Part shown: one piece after another, positions 24,379-33,769 of the stretch
Layout: each line of letters starts with the position of its first letter
How positions within the stretch are numbered: the stretch's first letter is position 1
Source: Paraburkholderia tagetis
Lineage (GTDB): Bacteria > Pseudomonadota > Gammaproteobacteria > Burkholderiales > Burkholderiaceae
Length of the DNA: 64,000 nucleotides
Direction of reading: 5' to 3'
Assembly: GCF_022213065.1 (NCBI RefSeq)
Contig: NZ_JAKLJA010000025.1
Coordinates: 1-64,000 of the forward strand
Position numbers and translations under genes: made by a program
The notes under the pieces: generated by a model
What the model saw: only the letters and a program-made list of their open reading frames with translations
Told to the model about the DNA's origin: nothing
Databases searched by the model: none

Positions 24379-27300
24379 ATGATTCGGTTCTCACACGGCT
24401 TGCGGCGCCGCACGGCGTCATCTCCATGGCACAGCACCACGCCGGTGCGCGAGCAACTGTTCGGCGAAGAGCGGCTCGCGCAGCATGCGCGCAGCCTCGC
24501 CGGCGCACAACCGATCTCGGAGAAAGCGTCTGCCGGCCCCTCGCTTGCCGCGAGGCTCAGGGACAACGCGAGCCATCTGTTGCGAGCCTACGAAGCGACG
24601 GTGGTGGCGGCGGAGAGCGACGAAACGATCACGCCGGCGGCGGAGTGGCTGCTCGACAACTATCATCTGGTCGAAGAGCAGGTCCGGCAGATCCGCGACG
24701 ACCTGCCACCCAGCTACTATCGGCAATTGCCCAAGCTGAGCGCCGGCCCGTTTGCCGGCTATCCGCGCGTATTCGGTCTCGCGTGGGCATTCGTCGCTCA
24801 TACCGACAGCCGCTTCGATCCCGATCTGCTGTGCCGGTTCGTGCTGGCTTACCAGAGCGTACAGCCGCTGACGATCGGTGAACTGTGGGCCGTGGCGATC
24901 ACGCTGCGCATCGTGCTGATCGAGAACCTGCGGCGCCTCGCGGACGAGATCACCGATGGGCGCATCGCGCGGCTCGACGCCGACGCAATGGCCGATCGTC
25001 TGCTCGGCGCGGGCGGACACGCGCCCGAAGCCGTCGAGGTGCTCGTGGCGCGCTACGCACGCTCGGCGCTGTGCGACACCTTCGCGGTGCAGCTTATCCA
25101 GCGGCTACACGATCAGGACCCCGACACGACGCCGGCGGTGACGTGGCTGCGCGCGCATCTCGCCGCCCAGCACACTACGGCGGAGCGGATCGTGACCACG
25201 GTGCACCAGCAGCAGGGCGCGGCCAGCCTGACGGTGCGCAATGTGATCACGAGCCTGCGTCTGATCTCCGATGTGGACTGGAGCGATCTGTTCGAGCGCA
25301 TCAGTCCCGTCGACGAGATCCTGCGCACCTGTCCCGGCTTCGTCGACATGGACTTTCCGACGCGCAACCTGTACCGCGGCGCAATCGAAACGCTGGCACG
25401 CGGTTCGTCGCTGAGCGAATCCGATATCGCGCGTCGTGCCGTCGCCGCCGCGCAGGCCACTCAGGCCGATGCACCGGCCGCCGGCGCGCAGCCGGACCGT
25501 GCCGCCGATCCCGGCTATCACCTGCTGGCTGCGGGCCGCCGCGCGTTCGAGACGGCGATCGGCTATCGCCCGCCGGCGGCGGTATGGCTGCGCCGGTTCA
25601 CGCGCCATGCCGGTCTCGGCGGTTACGTCGGCCGCATCGTGTTGTTCGCCGCGCTGCTGCTGGGCGGTATGCTGATGCTGCTCGCCGGCTTCGCCCCGTT
25701 GTCGCGCGGGTGGATCTGGCTCGGTCTTGCCGGATTGCTGCCCGCGCTCGACGTAGCCGTGGCGCTTGTCAACCGGGGGGTAATGCGTGAGGTCGGCGCG
25801 GTCGTGCTGCCGGGTCTCGCGCTGCGTGACGGCATTCCCGCGGCCTTGCGCACGGTGGTGGCCGTGCCGACGCTGCTGACCACCGAAGCCGAACTGGCCG
25901 CGCAGATCGAGCGGCTGGAGGTGCATCATCTCGCCAGCGGGGGCGGCGAACTTTACTACGCGCTGCTGTCCGACTGGACCGATTCGCCCGCCGCCGAAGC
26001 CGACGGCGACGACGCGTTGCTCGCGGCCGCGGCCGCGGGCATCGAGAAACTGAATCGGCGCTATCCAGCCGCGCCGCAGGGGCCGCGTTTCCTGCTGCTG
26101 CATCGGCGGCGCACCTGGAATGCGGAAGAGGGCGTGTGGATGGGCTGGGAGCGCAAGCGCGGCAAACTGCACGAGCTGAACCGGCTGCTGCGCGGTGCGT
26201 CGGACACCTCGTTCGTCGCGCGCGACACCCGCCTGCCTGCCGTGCCGCCGCAGGTCCGCTACGTGATCACGCTCGATGCGGACACCCGCTTGCCGCGCGA
26301 TACGGTGCGCCGTCTGATCGGAAAAATGGCGCACCCGCTCAACCGGCCGGTTTTCGACCCGCGCAGCCAGCGCGTCGTCGAAGGTTACGGCGTATTGCAG
26401 CCGCGCGTGACGCCTTCGCTGTCCGTCGGTGCCGAAGGCTCGCTGTTTCAGCGTGTTTGGTCGAGCCAGAGCGGGATCGATCCTTATGCGGCCGCCGTCT
26501 CGGATGTCTACCAGGATCTTCTCGACGAAGGCTCGTACGCGGGCAAGGGCATCTACGATGTCGACGCCTTCGAGCTGGCTCTTGCCGGCCGGGTGCCGGA
26601 GAACACGATGCTCAGTCACGATCTGTTCGAAGGCGTTTTCGCGCGGGCGGGGCTTGCCTCGGATATCGAGGTGGTCGAAGCGTTTCCGGCCCGCTACGAC
26701 GTTGCCGCCGCCCGTCAGCATCGCTGGGCGCGCGGCGACTGGCAATTGCTGCCCTGGCTGGCCTCGGTGCACCTGCGGCCCGATCTGGCACTGCGGGCCA
26801 CGGCTCGCTGGAAAATGCTGGACAATCTGCGCCGCACGCTCACGGCACCCGCAGCCTTTGTCGCGCTGCTGGCCGGCTGGACCTTGCCGCTGCCGGCCGC
26901 GCTGCTCTGGAGCGCCTTCGTGGTGGCGACGATCGGCTTGCCCGTGCTGCTGCCTGTACTGGGCGCGCTCGTGCCGCGCTGGAGACGCTCGCAGGTGAAA
27001 ATGACGACCCGCAGCCTGCTCTACGTCTGGCTGGCGGACCTGAGGCTCGCACTGGCCCGAACCGGTTTGTCGATCATCTTTCTGGCGCAGCAGGCGGCGT
27101 CGATGAGCGATGCCATTGCGCGCACAACGTTTCGCGTGATGGTCAGTCGACGGCATCTGCTCGAATGGACGACGGCGGCCGAAGCCGGCGCGCGCGAGCG
27201 CCCATCGCTTTACCAGACACTCGTGCGGATGCGCGGCGGCATCGCGCTTGCGCTGCTTGGTGCGGCGGCCAGTGCGTGGGTGGCATGGCGATCCGGCAAT

Positions 27301-30300
27301 CATGGCGCGTGGGCGGGGATTCCGTTCGTGCTCGGCTGGCTGGCGTCGCCTGCCGTCGCGCACCGGTCGAGCGTCGCGCCGCGAGCGGCGGGCGATCTCG
27401 CCGTCACGCCGGAGGATGCCCGGCAACTGCGCCTTCATGCGCGCCGCACGTGGCGCTATTTTGAGACCTTCGTCACGGCCGCCGACCAGATGCTGCCGCC
27501 GGACAATTTTCAGGAGGATCCGCGGCCCGTCGTCGCGCATCGCACCTCGCCGACGAATATCGGGCTTTATCTGCTCGCGACGGTCAGCGCGCGGGAGTTC
27601 GCCTGGCTCGGTACGCTCGACGCCGTCGACCGACTGGAGACGACGTTCGCCGCCATGGGGCGCCTGCCGCGCTATCGTGGCCATTTCTACAACTGGTACG
27701 CCACGCAGGACCTGTGTCCGCTGGAGCCGAAGTACGTATCGTCGGTCGACAGCGGCAACCTTGCCGGCCATCTGATCGCGCTCGCCAATGCCTGCCGCGC
27801 GTGGGCGGCCGAGCCTCCCGGCGTGGAGCCGTGCGCGCTCGAGGGTATCGGCGACAGCCTCGCGCTGCTCTGCGCCGCCGTGAGCCAGAACGCCGGGACG
27901 CATCCACGCGGCGCCCTGCATGGCGAATTCGAGCAGGCGGTGGGCGCGTTGCAGGGTACGCTAAAGGGCGCGGTGCCTGGCCCTGGACCGGCCGGCACGG
28001 CCGCGTCCGGTGGCGCCGCGGCCGCGGCGCCTTCCGCATGGCCGGCGATCCAGCTATCGGCCGCAACGGTAGCCGACATCGCGCGCGCCCTGGTCGACGA
28101 AACCGGTGACGCCCAGGACGGCGCGGGCGACGACGTGCTGTTCTGGGCCGATGCGCTCGAACAGGCGATTCACAGCCATTGCCGCGATAGCGCATGCACG
28201 CCGGAATCGGCGACGCTGGGCGCGCGCCTGAACGCGCTCGCCGATACGGCGCTGCACATGGCGAATGCGATGGAGTTCGGCTTCCTGCTGGACCCGGTAC
28301 GCAGTCTACTGTCAATCGGTTACGCGGTTGCCGAAGGGCGGCTCGATCCGGGCAGCTATGATCTGCTGGCGTCCGAGGCGCGGCTGGCGAGTTTCGTGGC
28401 CATCGCCAAGGGCGACATTCCCGCGCGCCACTGGTTCCGGCTGGGCCGCGTCGCGACGCCGGTGGCGGGCGGTGCCGTGCTGGTCTCGTGGTCCGGGTCG
28501 ATGTTCGAGTACCTGATGCCGTCGCTGGTGATGCGCGCGCCGGCCGACAGCCTGATTGCGCGCACCAGTAACCTCGTCGTGCGCAAGCAGATCAGCTATG
28601 GAGCGGCGCTGGGCTTGCCGTGGGGCATCTCCGAATCGGCCTATAACGTGCGGGATCTTGAATTCACCTACCAGTATTCGAGTTTCGGCGTTCCTGACCT
28701 CGGCCTCAAGCGCGGTCTCGGCCATGACGCCGTGATCGCGCCGTATGCGACGGCTCTCGCGTCGATGGTCGCGCCCGGCGCGGCCGCGCGCAATTTCGAG
28801 TGCCTGGGCGCGGCGGGCGGCAGTGGCCGCTTCGGCTTCTACGAGGCGCTCGACTATACGCCCGCGCGCGTGCCCGAAGGCCAGCAGGTCGCGGTGGTGC
28901 GCGCGTTCATGGCGCATCATCAGGGGATGTCGATCGTCTCAATCGCCAATGTGCTCCTCGGCGGGCGCATTCGTGCGTTCTTTCACGCGGAGCCGGCCAT
29001 CCAGGCCACCGAACTGCTGTTGCAGGAGCGTATGCCGGGGCGGGTGGCGGCTGCGCATCTGCGGGTCGACGAGAAGCGGAGCGTCGGGCCGATACGCGGC
29101 GGCGGCCCGGATATCGTGCGGCGCCTGGTGTCGGCGGGCGATCCGTCGCCCGCGACCCATCTGCTCTCCAATGGCCGCTACACGGTGATGCTCACGTCTG
29201 CCGGCTCCGGCTACAGCTGCCGGGACGATCTGGCCGTCACCCGCTGGCGCGAGGATGCCACCTGCGATGACTGGGGGAGCTACCTGTATCTGCGCGACGT
29301 CGCGAGCGACGCATGGTGGTCGGCCGCATGGCAGCCGGCCGGCGTGGTGCCGGACAGCTACGAAGTGAACCTCACGGAGGACCGCGCGGAATTCGTCCGG
29401 CGCGATGGCACGCTGACGACCTCGCTCGACGTCGTGGTATCGCCCGAGGAGGACGCCGAAGTGCGGCGAGTGTCGGTGACCAATGGCGGCGCGCGCGAGC
29501 GCATCATCGAGTTCACGTCCTATGCGGAGATCGTGCTAGCCCCGCCGGCCACCGACGAGGCGCATCCGGCGTTCGCGAAGCTGTTCGTCGAGACCGAGTA
29601 TCTGCCCGGGTCGGCGGCCATTCTGGCGACGCGCCGCCGCCGCGAGACGAACGAGCCCGAGGTCTGGGCCGCGCATCTGGCGGAAATCGCGGGCAATCCC
29701 GTCGGGGCCGCCGAAGTCGAAACCGACCGTGCCCGCTTTATCGGCCGGGGGCGCAGCGTGCACTCGCCGCGCGCCCTCGTGGGCGCGCGCACGCTCGGCA
29801 ATTCAGCCGGCGTGGTGCTCGACGCCGCGTTCGTGCTGCGCCAGCGTTTGCGCATCAGGCCCGGCGAGACCGGCAGCATCGCATTCTGGACCATCGTCGC
29901 CGATTCGCGCGGGCAGTTGCTGGATCTGGTCGACAAGCATCGCGACGGGGCGTCGTACGCGCGGGCGGCGATGCTTGCGTGGACCCAGGCTCAGGTGCAA
30001 CTCCGTCATAACGGGGTGAGTCCCGACGAGGCGGCGCTGTTCCAGCGGATGGCCGGGTACATGCTGTACAACGATGCGTCGCTGCGGCCGGGTTCCGACG
30101 CGCTGCTGCGAGGCGCGGCAGCGGTGGCCGCGGCGGGCGGCGTGGGTGTCGCGCCGCTCTGGGCGCACGGCGTGTCGGGCGACCTGCCGATCCTGCTGGT
30201 GCGCATCGACGACATCGAACACATGGCGCTGGTGCGGCAACTGGTGCATGCCCACGAGTACTGGAGCATGAAACGGCTCGCAGTCGATCTCGTCATCATC

Positions 30301-33096
30301 AACGAGCGCGCGTCGTCGTATGTCCAGGACTTGCAGGCCGCGCTCGAGGCGCTGGTGCGCTCCGGGCAGGGGCGGCCGCCGCTCCCGGGTGCTGCGCGCG
30401 GCGCCATCTTCGTGTTGCGGGCGGACTTGATGTCGGGCGCCGCGCGTGCGCTCTTTCCGGTGGCCGCGCGCGCCGTGCTGGCGGCGCGCAACGGTCGTTT
30501 GGCGGACCAGTTGCGGCGCCTGGCCAACGCACCGCCGCCGCCGCGCGCCAGGCCGCTGCCTTTGCCCACAACGGTGCCCGTGCCCGTGCCGGCGACACCG
30601 GCGCAGCCCGGCGCCGGACTGGAATGCTTCAACGGCTTCGGCGGCTTTGCGAACGAGGGCAGGGAATACGTGACGATCCTTGCCGCCGGGCAATGCACGC
30701 CAATGCCATGGGTCAATGTCATCGCCAACCCGCTATGCGGCTTTCTGGTGTCGGCCGAGGGCAGCGGGTACACGTGGGCGTCGAACAGCCGCGAGCACCC
30801 GCTGACGCCGTGGTCCAACGATCCGGTGAGCGACCCGCCCGCGGAGGCGTTTTACGTTCGCGACGACGATAGCGGCGTGTTGTGGGGGCCGCAGGCGAAT
30901 CCGGTGCGCGACACCTCGCCAGGTGCCGCGCCCTATATCGCACGTCACGGCCAGGGCTATAGCCGCTTCGCGCATGCGGCCGAAGAGGTCGAGCTCGAAT
31001 TGCTGCAATTCGTGCCGCTCGACGATCCCATCAAGATTTCCCGTCTGACACTGCGCAACCTGTCGAGCCGGATACGCCATCTTTCGGTGACGGCTTATGC
31101 CGAGTGGGCGCTTGGTGCGTCGCGCGCGCTTGCCGCGCCGCATACCCGCACCGCGATCGACGCGCAGACGGGGGCGATGTTTGCCAGCAACGGCCGGCCC
31201 GAGGCCTCGCGTGAACGCGTGGCTTTCGCCGATCTGGGCGGAAGGCAGCACGCGTGGAGCGCCGACCGGCGCGAGTTCATCGGCCGCAACGGGCACTTGA
31301 GCGATCCGGCCGGGCTGGCCGCCGCGCCGTTGTCCGGGAAGGTCGGCGCGGGGCTCGATCCGTGCGCGGCGCTGCAAGCCGGGATCGAGCTCGCACCGGG
31401 CGGTGTGGCCGAGGTGGTGTTCCTGTTAGGGGAGGCTGAATCGCCGCAGGCCGCCCGGCAACTGATCGTCCGCTATCGTGACGCCGATCTCGACGCGGTG
31501 CTCGCAGCCGTGACGGCCTTCTGGGACGACACGCTCGAAACCGTTCAGGTCAAGACACCGGACCGCGCAATGGATCTGCTGCTCAACCGGTGGCTGCTGT
31601 ACCAGACGCTTGTTTGCCGGATCTGGGCGCGCGCGGGGTTTTATCAGGCGAGCGGCGCCTACGGCTTTCGAGATCAGTTGCAGGACGGCATGGCGCTCGC
31701 GCTTGCGCGGCCCGCGCTGACCCGCGAGCATCTGCTGCGGGCAGCGGGGCGGCAGTTTGCGCAGGGCGACGTGCAGCACTGGTGGCTGCCCGAGAGCGGC
31801 GCCGGCGTGCGCACGCATATTTCGGACGATCGCGCGTGGCTGCCTTACACCGTGGCTCAGTACGTCGAGGTGACGGGCGACCGGGCGATTCTCGACGTGG
31901 CGGTGCCGTTTCTCGAAGGCCGGCCGCTGGCTGAGGGCGAGCACGACGCTTACTTCACGCCGGGCGTATCGGAGACCCGCGCGCCGTTGTACGAGCATTG
32001 CGTGCGCGCGCTGGAGCAAAGTCTCGAGCTGTTCGGCGCGCACGGCTTGCCGCTGATGGGCACCGGCGACTGGAACGACGGCATGAATCGGGTTGGCGAG
32101 GCGGGGCGCGGAGAAAGCGTCTGGCTCGGCTGGTTTCTTCACGCCACGCTGTTGGCCTTCGCGCCGCTCGCTCGCGCGCGCGGCGACGGCCAGCGGGCGG
32201 ACCACTGGCTGTCGCGTGCCGAAGCCCTGCGCGAGGCGCTCGAAAGCGCGGGATGGGATGGCGAGTGGTATCGGCGAGGCTACTTCGACGACGGCACGCC
32301 GCTTGGATCGGCCGGCAACGACGAATGCTCGATCGATGCCATTGCACAATCGTGGAGTGTGCTGTCAGGTGCCGCGGATGCGGGGCGGGCCGACCGCGCC
32401 ATGGCGGCGCTGGACACACGGTTGATTCGCCGCAAGGACGGCCTCGCGTTGCTGTTCACCCCACCGTTCGATCATGCGGCACCCGATCCCGGCTATATCA
32501 AGGGATATCCGCCGGGCATCCGGGAAAACGGCGGCCAGTACACGCATGCCGCAGTGTGGTCGGTGCTGGCCTTCGCGAAGATGGGCGACGGCGATCGCGC
32601 CGCAGATCTGTTCGCATTCCTCAATCCTGTCAATCGCAGCCGGATACGAAGCGGAGCGAACCGCTACAAGGTCGAACCCTATGTGGTGGCGGCCGACGTC
32701 TACTCGGCCGCGCCCCACGTGGGGCGCGGCGGGTGGACGTGGTATACGGGATCGGCCGGGTGGATGTATCGCGCCGGAATCGAGGGACTGCTCGGCTTGC
32801 GCAGGCAGGGCGCGGAGCTGTCCATCGAGCCCTGCGTGCCGAAGCGATGGCCCGGTTTTACCGCGGTGTTTCGGCACGGCGCGGCTCGGTACGACATCGC
32901 CGTGGACAATCCGCACGGGGTCAGCCGCGGCGTGCGCGGCATTGCTGTGGACGGCGTCGCGCTCGCACCCGGCAACACGTCGGTGCACCTCGTGGACGAC
33001 GGCGCCCGCCACCAGGTGACGGTGACGCTGGGCGAGCCCCTCGATGTCGAGCCGGTGGCGGCACCGGATAGCGAGGCAGCATTCAGAAGCCGGTGA
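24379..33096 (+). CDS. ndvB: cyclic beta-1,2-glucan synthase (NdvB/Cgs type)
   Basis: A 2,905-residue inner-membrane protein that would polymerise, cyclise and trim cyclic beta-1,2-glucans, periplasmic osmoprotectants. Order: cytoplasmic N-terminal region; membrane segments near 420-470; a GT84 glycosyltransferase domain with the DAD motif in YVITLDADTRLPRD near 627 and HRWARGDWQLLPW near 781; membrane segments near 820-995; a DUF3131/glucoamylase-like domain (PPDNFQEDPRPVVAHRTSPT near 1040); carbohydrate-binding domains; and a C-terminal GH94 phosphorylase-like domain with GTGDWNDGMNRVGE near 2560 and GGWTWYTGSAGWMYRAG near 2783. Two low-complexity linkers (Ala/Gly/Pro near 1200; Pro/Val near 2060) separate modules. 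ATG at 24379 follows AAGGG. It is by far the largest gene here, and the island palindrome upstream ties it to the regulon. Very long antisense readings inside it are GC artefacts. Confidence 0.93.
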   Translation: MIRFSHGLRRRTASSPWHSTTPVREQLFGEERLAQHARSLAGAQPISEKASAGPSLAARLRDNASHLLRAYEATVVAAESDETITPAAEWLLDNYHLVEEQVRQIRDDLPPSYYRQLPKLSAGPFAGYPRVFGLAWAFVAHTDSRFDPDLLCRFVLAYQSVQPLTIGELWAVAITLRIVLIENLRRLADEITDGRIARLDADAMADRLLGAGGHAPEAVEVLVARYARSALCDTFAVQLIQRLHDQDPDTTPAVTWLRAHLAAQHTTAERIVTTVHQQQGAASLTVRNVITSLRLISDVDWSDLFERISPVDEILRTCPGFVDMDFPTRNLYRGAIETLARGSSLSESDIARRAVAAAQATQADAPAAGAQPDRAADPGYHLLAAGRRAFETAIGYRPPAAVWLRRFTRHAGLGGYVGRIVLFAALLLGGMLMLLAGFAPLSRGWIWLGLAGLLPALDVAVALVNRGVMREVGAVVLPGLALRDGIPAALRTVVAVPTLLTTEAELAAQIERLEVHHLASGGGELYYALLSDWTDSPAAEADGDDALLAAAAAGIEKLNRRYPAAPQGPRFLLLHRRRTWNAEEGVWMGWERKRGKLHELNRLLRGASDTSFVARDTRLPAVPPQVRYVITLDADTRLPRDTVRRLIGKMAHPLNRPVFDPRSQRVVEGYGVLQPRVTPSLSVGAEGSLFQRVWSSQSGIDPYAAAVSDVYQDLLDEGSYAGKGIYDVDAFELALAGRVPENTMLSHDLFEGVFARAGLASDIEVVEAFPARYDVAAARQHRWARGDWQLLPWLASVHLRPDLALRATARWKMLDNLRRTLTAPAAFVALLAGWTLPLPAALLWSAFVVATIGLPVLLPVLGALVPRWRRSQVKMTTRSLLYVWLADLRLALARTGLSIIFLAQQAASMSDAIARTTFRVMVSRRHLLEWTTAAEAGARERPSLYQTLVRMRGGIALALLGAAASAWVAWRSGNHGAWAGIPFVLGWLASPAVAHRSSVAPRAAGDLAVTPEDARQLRLHARRTWRYFETFVTAADQMLPPDNFQEDPRPVVAHRTSPTNIGLYLLATVSAREFAWLGTLDAVDRLETTFAAMGRLPRYRGHFYNWYATQDLCPLEPKYVSSVDSGNLAGHLIALANACRAWAAEPPGVEPCALEGIGDSLALLCAAVSQNAGTHPRGALHGEFEQAVGALQGTLKGAVPGPGPAGTAASGGAAAAAPSAWPAIQLSAATVADIARALVDETGDAQDGAGDDVLFWADALEQAIHSHCRDSACTPESATLGARLNALADTALHMANAMEFGFLLDPVRSLLSIGYAVAEGRLDPGSYDLLASEARLASFVAIAKGDIPARHWFRLGRVATPVAGGAVLVSWSGSMFEYLMPSLVMRAPADSLIARTSNLVVRKQISYGAALGLPWGISESAYNVRDLEFTYQYSSFGVPDLGLKRGLGHDAVIAPYATALASMVAPGAAARNFECLGAAGGSGRFGFYEALDYTPARVPEGQQVAVVRAFMAHHQGMSIVSIANVLLGGRIRAFFHAEPAIQATELLLQERMPGRVAAAHLRVDEKRSVGPIRGGGPDIVRRLVSAGDPSPATHLLSNGRYTVMLTSAGSGYSCRDDLAVTRWREDATCDDWGSYLYLRDVASDAWWSAAWQPAGVVPDSYEVNLTEDRAEFVRRDGTLTTSLDVVVSPEEDAEVRRVSVTNGGARERIIEFTSYAEIVLAPPATDEAHPAFAKLFVETEYLPGSAAILATRRRRETNEPEVWAAHLAEIAGNPVGAAEVETDRARFIGRGRSVHSPRALVGARTLGNSAGVVLDAAFVLRQRLRIRPGETGSIAFWTIVADSRGQLLDLVDKHRDGASYARAAMLAWTQAQVQLRHNGVSPDEAALFQRMAGYMLYNDASLRPGSDALLRGAAAVAAAGGVGVAPLWAHGVSGDLPILLVRIDDIEHMALVRQLVHAHEYWSMKRLAVDLVIINERASSYVQDLQAALEALVRSGQGRPPLPGAARGAIFVLRADLMSGAARALFPVAARAVLAARNGRLADQLRRLANAPPPPRARPLPLPTTVPVPVPATPAQPGAGLECFNGFGGFANEGREYVTILAAGQCTPMPWVNVIANPLCGFLVSAEGSGYTWASNSREHPLTPWSNDPVSDPPAEAFYVRDDDSGVLWGPQANPVRDTSPGAAPYIARHGQGYSRFAHAAEEVELELLQFVPLDDPIKISRLTLRNLSSRIRHLSVTAYAEWALGASRALAAPHTRTAIDAQTGAMFASNGRPEASRERVAFADLGGRQHAWSADRREFIGRNGHLSDPAGLAAAPLSGKVGAGLDPCAALQAGIELAPGGVAEVVFLLGEAESPQAARQLIVRYRDADLDAVLAAVTAFWDDTLETVQVKTPDRAMDLLLNRWLLYQTLVCRIWARAGFYQASGAYGFRDQLQDGMALALARPALTREHLLRAAGRQFAQGDVQHWWLPESGAGVRTHISDDRAWLPYTVAQYVEVTGDRAILDVAVPFLEGRPLAEGEHDAYFTPGVSETRAPLYEHCVRALEQSLELFGAHGLPLMGTGDWNDGMNRVGEAGRGESVWLGWFLHATLLAFAPLARARGDGQRADHWLSRAEALREALESAGWDGEWYRRGYFDDGTPLGSAGNDECSIDAIAQSWSVLSGAADAGRADRAMAALDTRLIRRKDGLALLFTPPFDHAAPDPGYIKGYPPGIRENGGQYTHAAVWSVLAFAKMGDGDRAADLFAFLNPVNRSRIRSGANRYKVEPYVVAADVYSAAPHVGRGGWTWYTGSAGWMYRAGIEGLLGLRRQGAELSIEPCVPKRWPGFTAVFRHGAARYDIAVDNPHGVSRGVRGIAVDGVALAPGNTSVHLVDDGARHQVTVTLGEPLDVEPVAAPDSEAAFRSR

Positions 33097-33216
33097 GCGG
33101 AGGGTTCCTTTGTGGTGGAGCGTGTCCGCGCGTTACGGGCCCAGTCATGGACTTCAGCCGCAGTCGACACGGCGCTCGCCTGCAACGCGCAGGCATGATC
33201 GAAAGTTGATAGCGGT

Positions 33217-33477
33217 TTAGCGAACCGGCACCTGTTTTTGCGCGTGAATCAATTTTGCGCGACGAGGCGGTGCGGCGAGGGCCTCCTGCTCGATCTTGTC
33301 GAGCAGATCGAGCAGCCAGACTATGCGTCGCGCTCCCGAGGGAATGACACTTTGGTCGGCCAATAACGCCGTCGTCCGGCTCCGCCAATAGGACAATGCG
33401 AAAGCGCCGTCCTCGGCCAGTAACGGGAAGATCAGTTCGAGATGCGCGAGTTCTTTTTCGAATTGATGATGCAGCAT
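33217..33477 (-). CDS. QFE-LxHLEL helical family protein, 86 aa
   Basis: Starts MLHHQFEKELAHLELIFPLL, then ALSYWRSRTTALLAD, VIPSGARRIVWLLDLLDKIE and a basic tail RRAKLIHAQKQVPVR. Paralogue of 12949-13224. GGGGGAT stands before the ATG at 33477. The island palindrome lies just upstream (33517-33558) with a leader of about 25 bases. Convergent with ndvB. Confidence 0.7.
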   Translation of the reverse strand: MLHHQFEKELAHLELIFPLLAEDGAFALSYWRSRTTALLADQSVIPSGARRIVWLLDLLDKIEQEALAAPPRRAKLIHAQKQVPVR

Positions 33478-33516
33478 GGCCAATCCCCCAGGGCGGTGAG
33501 TCAGCTGATCGACTGG

Positions 33517-33558
33517 ATTGTGTTCTGCCCGGATTCCCTTGTCGGCACGCTATCGTAT
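33517..33558 (-). promoter_or_regulatory. island palindrome promoter (site 14)
   Basis: Minus strand ATACG-ATAG-CGTGC followed by CGACA (33545-33558), -10 CACAAT at 33517-33522; centre to hexamer is 29.5 bases, i.e. -41.5. Confidence 0.65.
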
Positions 33559-33640
33559 TGATGCGCTTGCCGGCGGTCATTCGAGGCGAAGAGCGAAGCA
33601 GCTGGATGCCCGAATCTAGCGGAAGTCTGTGCGTAGCGCT

Positions 33641-33682
33641 GTCCGCCACCGTACCGACTGCGGCGAGCCCGGATGTCAGGCT
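33641..33682 (+). promoter_or_regulatory. island palindrome promoter of the antiporter (site 15)
   Basis: Core GTCCG-CCAC-CGTAC followed by CGACT (33641-33654), hexamer CAGGCT at 33677-33682; leader about 80 bases to the ATG at 33770. Divergent from site 14. Confidence 0.6.
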
Positions 33683-33769
33683 CATCGGACGCGGCCCGTT
33701 CGGTGCGTGGCGATTCACGTTGGGCCTTATTCTCACGCATGACATCCGATATCTCCCTTTGCGCAATCC

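Noticed and set aside
25105..27921. A 938-codon open reading antisense to ndvB
   Set aside because: High GC and strong codon bias open the opposite strand; Arg/Gln-rich composition, no domains, no ribosome binding site.
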